A DNA stretch of 9,207 nucleotides, taken from the NCBI GenBank assembly GCA_900555295.1, contig USKN01000063.1, positions 1 through 9,207 of the forward strand. The letters run 5' to 3'. The stretch is from an uncultured Eubacteriales bacterium (GTDB lineage Bacteria; Bacillota; Clostridia; UMGS1810). The position numbers and the translations under genes are program-made. The notes beneath the pieces are model-generated. The model did not search any database and had not been told where the DNA came from. It was given only the letters and a program-made list of their open reading frames with translations. Below, piece after piece: positions 6,686-9,207 of this stretch (position 1 is its first letter; every line of letters starts with the position of its first letter).

Positions 6686-7747
6686 ATGTTGAATATAAGA
6701 ATTGAAAAAACAAAAAAACCCAAGGTTAAACCTACTGAAAATCTCGGATTTGGCAAACATTTTACCGACCATATGTTTATTATGGATTACACCAAAGAAA
6801 AAGGCTGGTATGACCCGAGGATTGTTCCGTTTGAAAATATTTCGCTTCACCCGGCGTCAACGGTATTTCATTACGGAGCCGAAATTTTTGAGGGTTTAAA
6901 AGCATATCGCCGCGAAGACGGAAAAGTGCAAATGTTCAGACCTATTGAAAACGTAAGAAGAATGAACAATTCGGCCGAAAGAATACGTGTTCCGCAAATC
7001 CCGGAGGAAGATATGCTTCAGGCTCTTGAACAGTTTGTGGCATTTGAACAGGATTGGGTTCCGAGCGGCAAAGGCGAATCGCTTTACATTCGTCCGTTTA
7101 CATTTGGAACCGATGACCAACTTGGACTTCACGAAATTAAAGCGGCACGTTTTATGATTATTGCGTCACCGAGCGGAAGTTATTATGCCGAGGGAATTAA
7201 CCCCGTTAAAATTATGATTGAGTCCGAAGACGTACGTGCGGTACGCGGCGGCACAGGTTACGCAAAATGCGGCGGTAACTATGCGGCAAGCAACCGTGCC
7301 GGTGATAAAGCGGCCGAACTTGGATTTACACAGGTTTTGTGGCTTGACGGTGTTGAACGTAAGTACATAGAAGAAGTAGGCGCAATGAATGTTATGTGTA
7401 AAATTAACGGTGAAATTGTAACACCTAAACTAACAGGTTCCATTCTTCCGGGTATTACAAGAAAATCAATTATTGAACTTCTTAAATCAAAAGGCTATAA
7501 AGTAACGGAACGTCTTATAAGTGTTGAAGAAATTATTAACGCACTGGAAAACGGTTCGCTTGAAGAATTTTGGGGCTGCGGTACGGCGGCAGTTGTATCT
7601 CCCGTAGGCGAACTTTTCTATAACGGTAAAACATACGTTATAAACGATAATAAAATCGGCGAAACAACGCAAATGCTTTACGATACTTTAACAGGTATTC
7701 AATGGGGCAGAATTAAAGATGATTTCGGCTGGACGGTAGAACTTTAA
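6686..7747 (+). CDS. ilvE: branched-chain amino acid aminotransferase
   Basis: The protein has 353 residues from ATG 6686. That start is chosen because AAGGAGGT (6671-6678) lies 7 nt upstream; an in-frame GTG at 6653 would put this site inside the gene and has no ribosome binding site of its own. It is a fold-type IV PLP aminotransferase that transfers the amino group between glutamate and the keto acids of leucine, isoleucine and valine. Visible signatures are FHYGAEIFEGLKAYR near residues 61-75, the PLP lysine K194 in YAKCGGNYAASN, E230 in EEVGAMN (expected to contact the PLP ring), and a glycine-rich segment around WGCGTAAVVSPVG. The sequence resembles the longer BCAT type (ilvE_II, also seen in eukaryotes) more than the roughly 309-residue E. 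coli IlvE. Context with a LeuA-like gene and a Leu/Ile leader upstream agrees with this role. Confidence 0.93.
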   Translation: MLNIRIEKTKKPKVKPTENLGFGKHFTDHMFIMDYTKEKGWYDPRIVPFENISLHPASTVFHYGAEIFEGLKAYRREDGKVQMFRPIENVRRMNNSAERIRVPQIPEEDMLQALEQFVAFEQDWVPSGKGESLYIRPFTFGTDDQLGLHEIKAARFMIIASPSGSYYAEGINPVKIMIESEDVRAVRGGTGYAKCGGNYAASNRAGDKAAELGFTQVLWLDGVERKYIEEVGAMNVMCKINGEIVTPKLTGSILPGITRKSIIELLKSKGYKVTERLISVEEIINALENGSLEEFWGCGTAAVVSPVGELFYNGKTYVINDNKIGETTQMLYDTLTGIQWGRIKDDFGWTVEL

Positions 7748-7758
7748 AAATAAGTTAT

Positions 7759-7820
7759 AAATCCTCCTTTAATTTCATATGCTTTAATAAAAAGACAAAG
7801 CATAAATTAAGGGAGGATTT
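7759..7820 (+). promoter_or_regulatory. long hairpin sequestering the Shine-Dalgarno of the SPOCS gene
   Basis: AAATCCTCC (7759-7767) pairs with GGAGGATTT (7812-7820), T7768 wobbles with G7811, TTAATTT (7769-7775) pairs with AAATTAA (7804-7810), and after a 3-nt bulge (7776-7778) ATGCTTT (7779-7785) pairs with AAAGCAT (7797-7803). The loop is 11 nt (7786-7796). This gives 24 pairs in all. The right arm contains the entire GGGAGG ribosome binding site of the next gene. The left arm is effectively an anti-Shine-Dalgarno. The right arm runs into TTTTT (7818-7822), so the element might also act as a weak ilvE terminator, although its base is not GC-rich. Whether it controls translation is inference. 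Confidence 0.72.
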
Positions 7821-7824
7821 TTGT

Positions 7825-9207
7825 ATGGAAATTATTAAAGAGGACATACATATAACCGAATGTATTGCCGACGGCAGTGCAAGTACAGTTGCCGACAACG
7901 ATATTATTGTACCCGATACAATGCCCGATATGGTACGTGTACTTAAAACAGACATTAATTTGCGCGCGGTTGACAAAACCGTAAAAAACAACTGTATAAT
8001 AGTGTCGGGCAGTATGGAGTATAAAATAATGTATGCGGCAGATGACGGCAGCATAAGAATTATAAATCACTCATTACCGTTTAATCAGTCAATAGACGCG
8101 CAAAATGCCGACGATACAATGATGTGTTATGTAAAAAGCGATATTACACATATTGAATGTAATATAAGCAACAGCCGTAAAGTTAATATTAAAGCGGTTA
8201 TTTTTACAAAATATAATATAACGCAAAAAAGCAATGTATCCGCCGCGGCAGATTTTGACGGTGACACAAGACTGCCGTATAAGTCAAAAAAAATAAATGC
8301 ATTTAACCTTGAAGTGTGCAGAGAATGTAATGTTTCGGCGCAAGATAGTTTGGACCTTAAAGAAATTTCGGACGGGATAGATGAAATATTAAAAAACAAC
8401 ATTGACGTATCGGATTGCGAATTAAAGGTGGTAAGCAACAAAGCTGTGGCACGCGGAAAAATAAAAATTGAAACGATTTACACGTGTGAAAATGAAATAT
8501 TAACTTGTGAACACGAATTGCCTTTTAGCGAAATTCTTGAAATTGAAGGCTTAACAAATGAAATGTATACCGTATCTGATTTTGATGTTTCAAATTCATC
8601 TTTTGAATGTGACGATGACGGAATAATGAATATACAAATTAATATTAATGTTTTAATACGCGCCTACGATGAAACCGTTTACGAAATAATATGCGATACA
8701 TACAGCCCCGACTATGAACTTGACATACAAACAAAAACCTTGTCGTTAAACGAAATGGTAGACACCAATTCCGCACAATCGGTTGTTAAAGAGTCGTTTT
8801 CGGCAGATATGCCCGAGATTGTAAAAGTATACGGCATAAGTGGCAAACCGTTTGTGGAAACGGTTACTTTAAACGGAAGCAAGGTAGATGTAAGCGGAAG
8901 TATTGATGCATCTGTTATGTATTTGTCGAGCGAAGATGACGGACGTATATGCTGCGAACAAAAGCAAGTACCTTTTACAACGTCATTGCAAATATCGCGC
9001 AATGCTGACGGAGCTTTTGCCGAATGTGATGTAAGGCTCGACTCGGCAAGTTATACGGTAACATCTGCAAATACTTGCGATTTGAGATATGTATTGCATA
9101 CCGATGTACGTGTAATGAAAAGCACGTCGGTAAATGTTATAACCGATATAACATTAGATGAAGAAAAGAAAATAGATAAATCATCTCAACCGGGTATAAT
9201 AGTTTAT
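7825..9207 (+). CDS. SPOCS/DUF3794 repeat protein, SipL-like (3' end outside window)
   Basis: The frame opens at ATG 7825, 8 nt after GGGAGG (7811-7816), and is open for 461 codons to the window edge. The N-terminus carries the typical DUF3794 signature IIVPDTMPDM (about 27-36). Three DUF3794/SPOCS-like repeats can be recognised at about residues 8-140, 163-290 and 300-440, rich in beta-strand patterns. The last residues, SSQPGIIVY, resemble the linker that precedes a LysM domain in SipL-type proteins, so a C-terminal LysM probably begins just past the edge. SipL of Clostridioides difficile works in the mother cell during endospore formation, binding the coat morphogen SpoIVA; this is known for that family member and only inferred here. 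No signal peptide or membrane segment is seen. No sigma-E promoter could be placed with proper spacing. It could instead be another DUF3794 spore-coat protein. Confidence 0.82.
   Translation, partial: MEIIKEDIHITECIADGSASTVADNDIIVPDTMPDMVRVLKTDINLRAVDKTVKNNCIIVSGSMEYKIMYAADDGSIRIINHSLPFNQSIDAQNADDTMMCYVKSDITHIECNISNSRKVNIKAVIFTKYNITQKSNVSAAADFDGDTRLPYKSKKINAFNLEVCRECNVSAQDSLDLKEISDGIDEILKNNIDVSDCELKVVSNKAVARGKIKIETIYTCENEILTCEHELPFSEILEIEGLTNEMYTVSDFDVSNSSFECDDDGIMNIQININVLIRAYDETVYEIICDTYSPDYELDIQTKTLSLNEMVDTNSAQSVVKESFSADMPEIVKVYGISGKPFVETVTLNGSKVDVSGSIDASVMYLSSEDDGRICCEQKQVPFTTSLQISRNADGAFAECDVRLDSASYTVTSANTCDLRYVLHTDVRVMKSTSVNVITDITLDEEKKIDKSSQPGIIVY

Noticed and set aside
7775..7808. Sigma-E-like promoter (TCATATG at 7775-7781, CATAAATT at 7801-7808) for the sporulation gene
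   Set aside because: The 19-nt spacer is longer than the usual 14-15, and the start site would fall within or after the ribosome binding site.
607..9002. Numerous minus-strand and out-of-frame open frames of 60-160 codons
   Set aside because: They lie inside well-supported + strand genes, have Cys/His/Arg/Phe-rich translations typical of antisense shadows, and lack ribosome binding sites or family resemblance.
1..9207. CRISPR array, tRNA/rRNA genes, insertion sequences or phage genes
   Set aside because: No regularly spaced repeats, tRNA-like cloverleaf, transposase or phage-type protein was recognised by reading; base composition and codon use look uniform.

Overview
The window is AT-rich, with strong GGAGG-type ribosome binding sites ahead of nearly every gene and all confident genes on the + strand. 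Gene content points to an anaerobic, spore-forming Bacillota (Clostridia-like) bacterium: a SPOCS/DUF3794 protein of the SipL type at the right edge, an acetyl-type MetA, MetY, and a branched-chain aminotransferase. No species can be named from the sequence alone.

Layout. Bases 1-432 form a regulatory leader: a near-consensus sigma-A promoter (63-91), a 35-codon reading frame dense in Leu/Ile/Met codons (126-233), RNA segments able to pair in mutually exclusive ways, and a perfect 11-bp intrinsic terminator (321-355). This is the architecture of a leader-peptide transcription attenuator. It appears to control a tightly packed four-gene operon (433-6551): a LeuA-like protein that keeps the leucine-sensing domain but has lost most catalytic residues; a fusion of a sugar-isomerase-type TIM barrel with a complete acyl-CoA synthetase; MetY (O-acetylhomoserine sulfhydrylase); and MetA (homoserine O-acetyltransferase). 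After a 134-nt AT-rich gap with a candidate promoter, inverted repeats and a hairpin touching the Shine-Dalgarno, comes ilvE (6686-7747). A 77-nt gap holds a roughly 24-bp hairpin that buries the Shine-Dalgarno of the last gene, a SPOCS-repeat protein (7825 onward) cut by the window end.

How the genes fit. MetA and MetY are consecutive steps from homoserine and acetyl-CoA to homocysteine. IlvE interconverts branched-chain amino acids and their keto acids. The first two operon genes have no obvious place in either pathway. The Leu/Ile-rich leader and the retained LeuA regulatory domain both suggest branched-chain amino acid sensing. The most promising undescribed item is this attenuator-controlled operon with an apparently inactivated LeuA and an unusual two-enzyme fusion. 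The most notable RNA elements are the attenuator and the SD-sequestering hairpin at 7759-7820.
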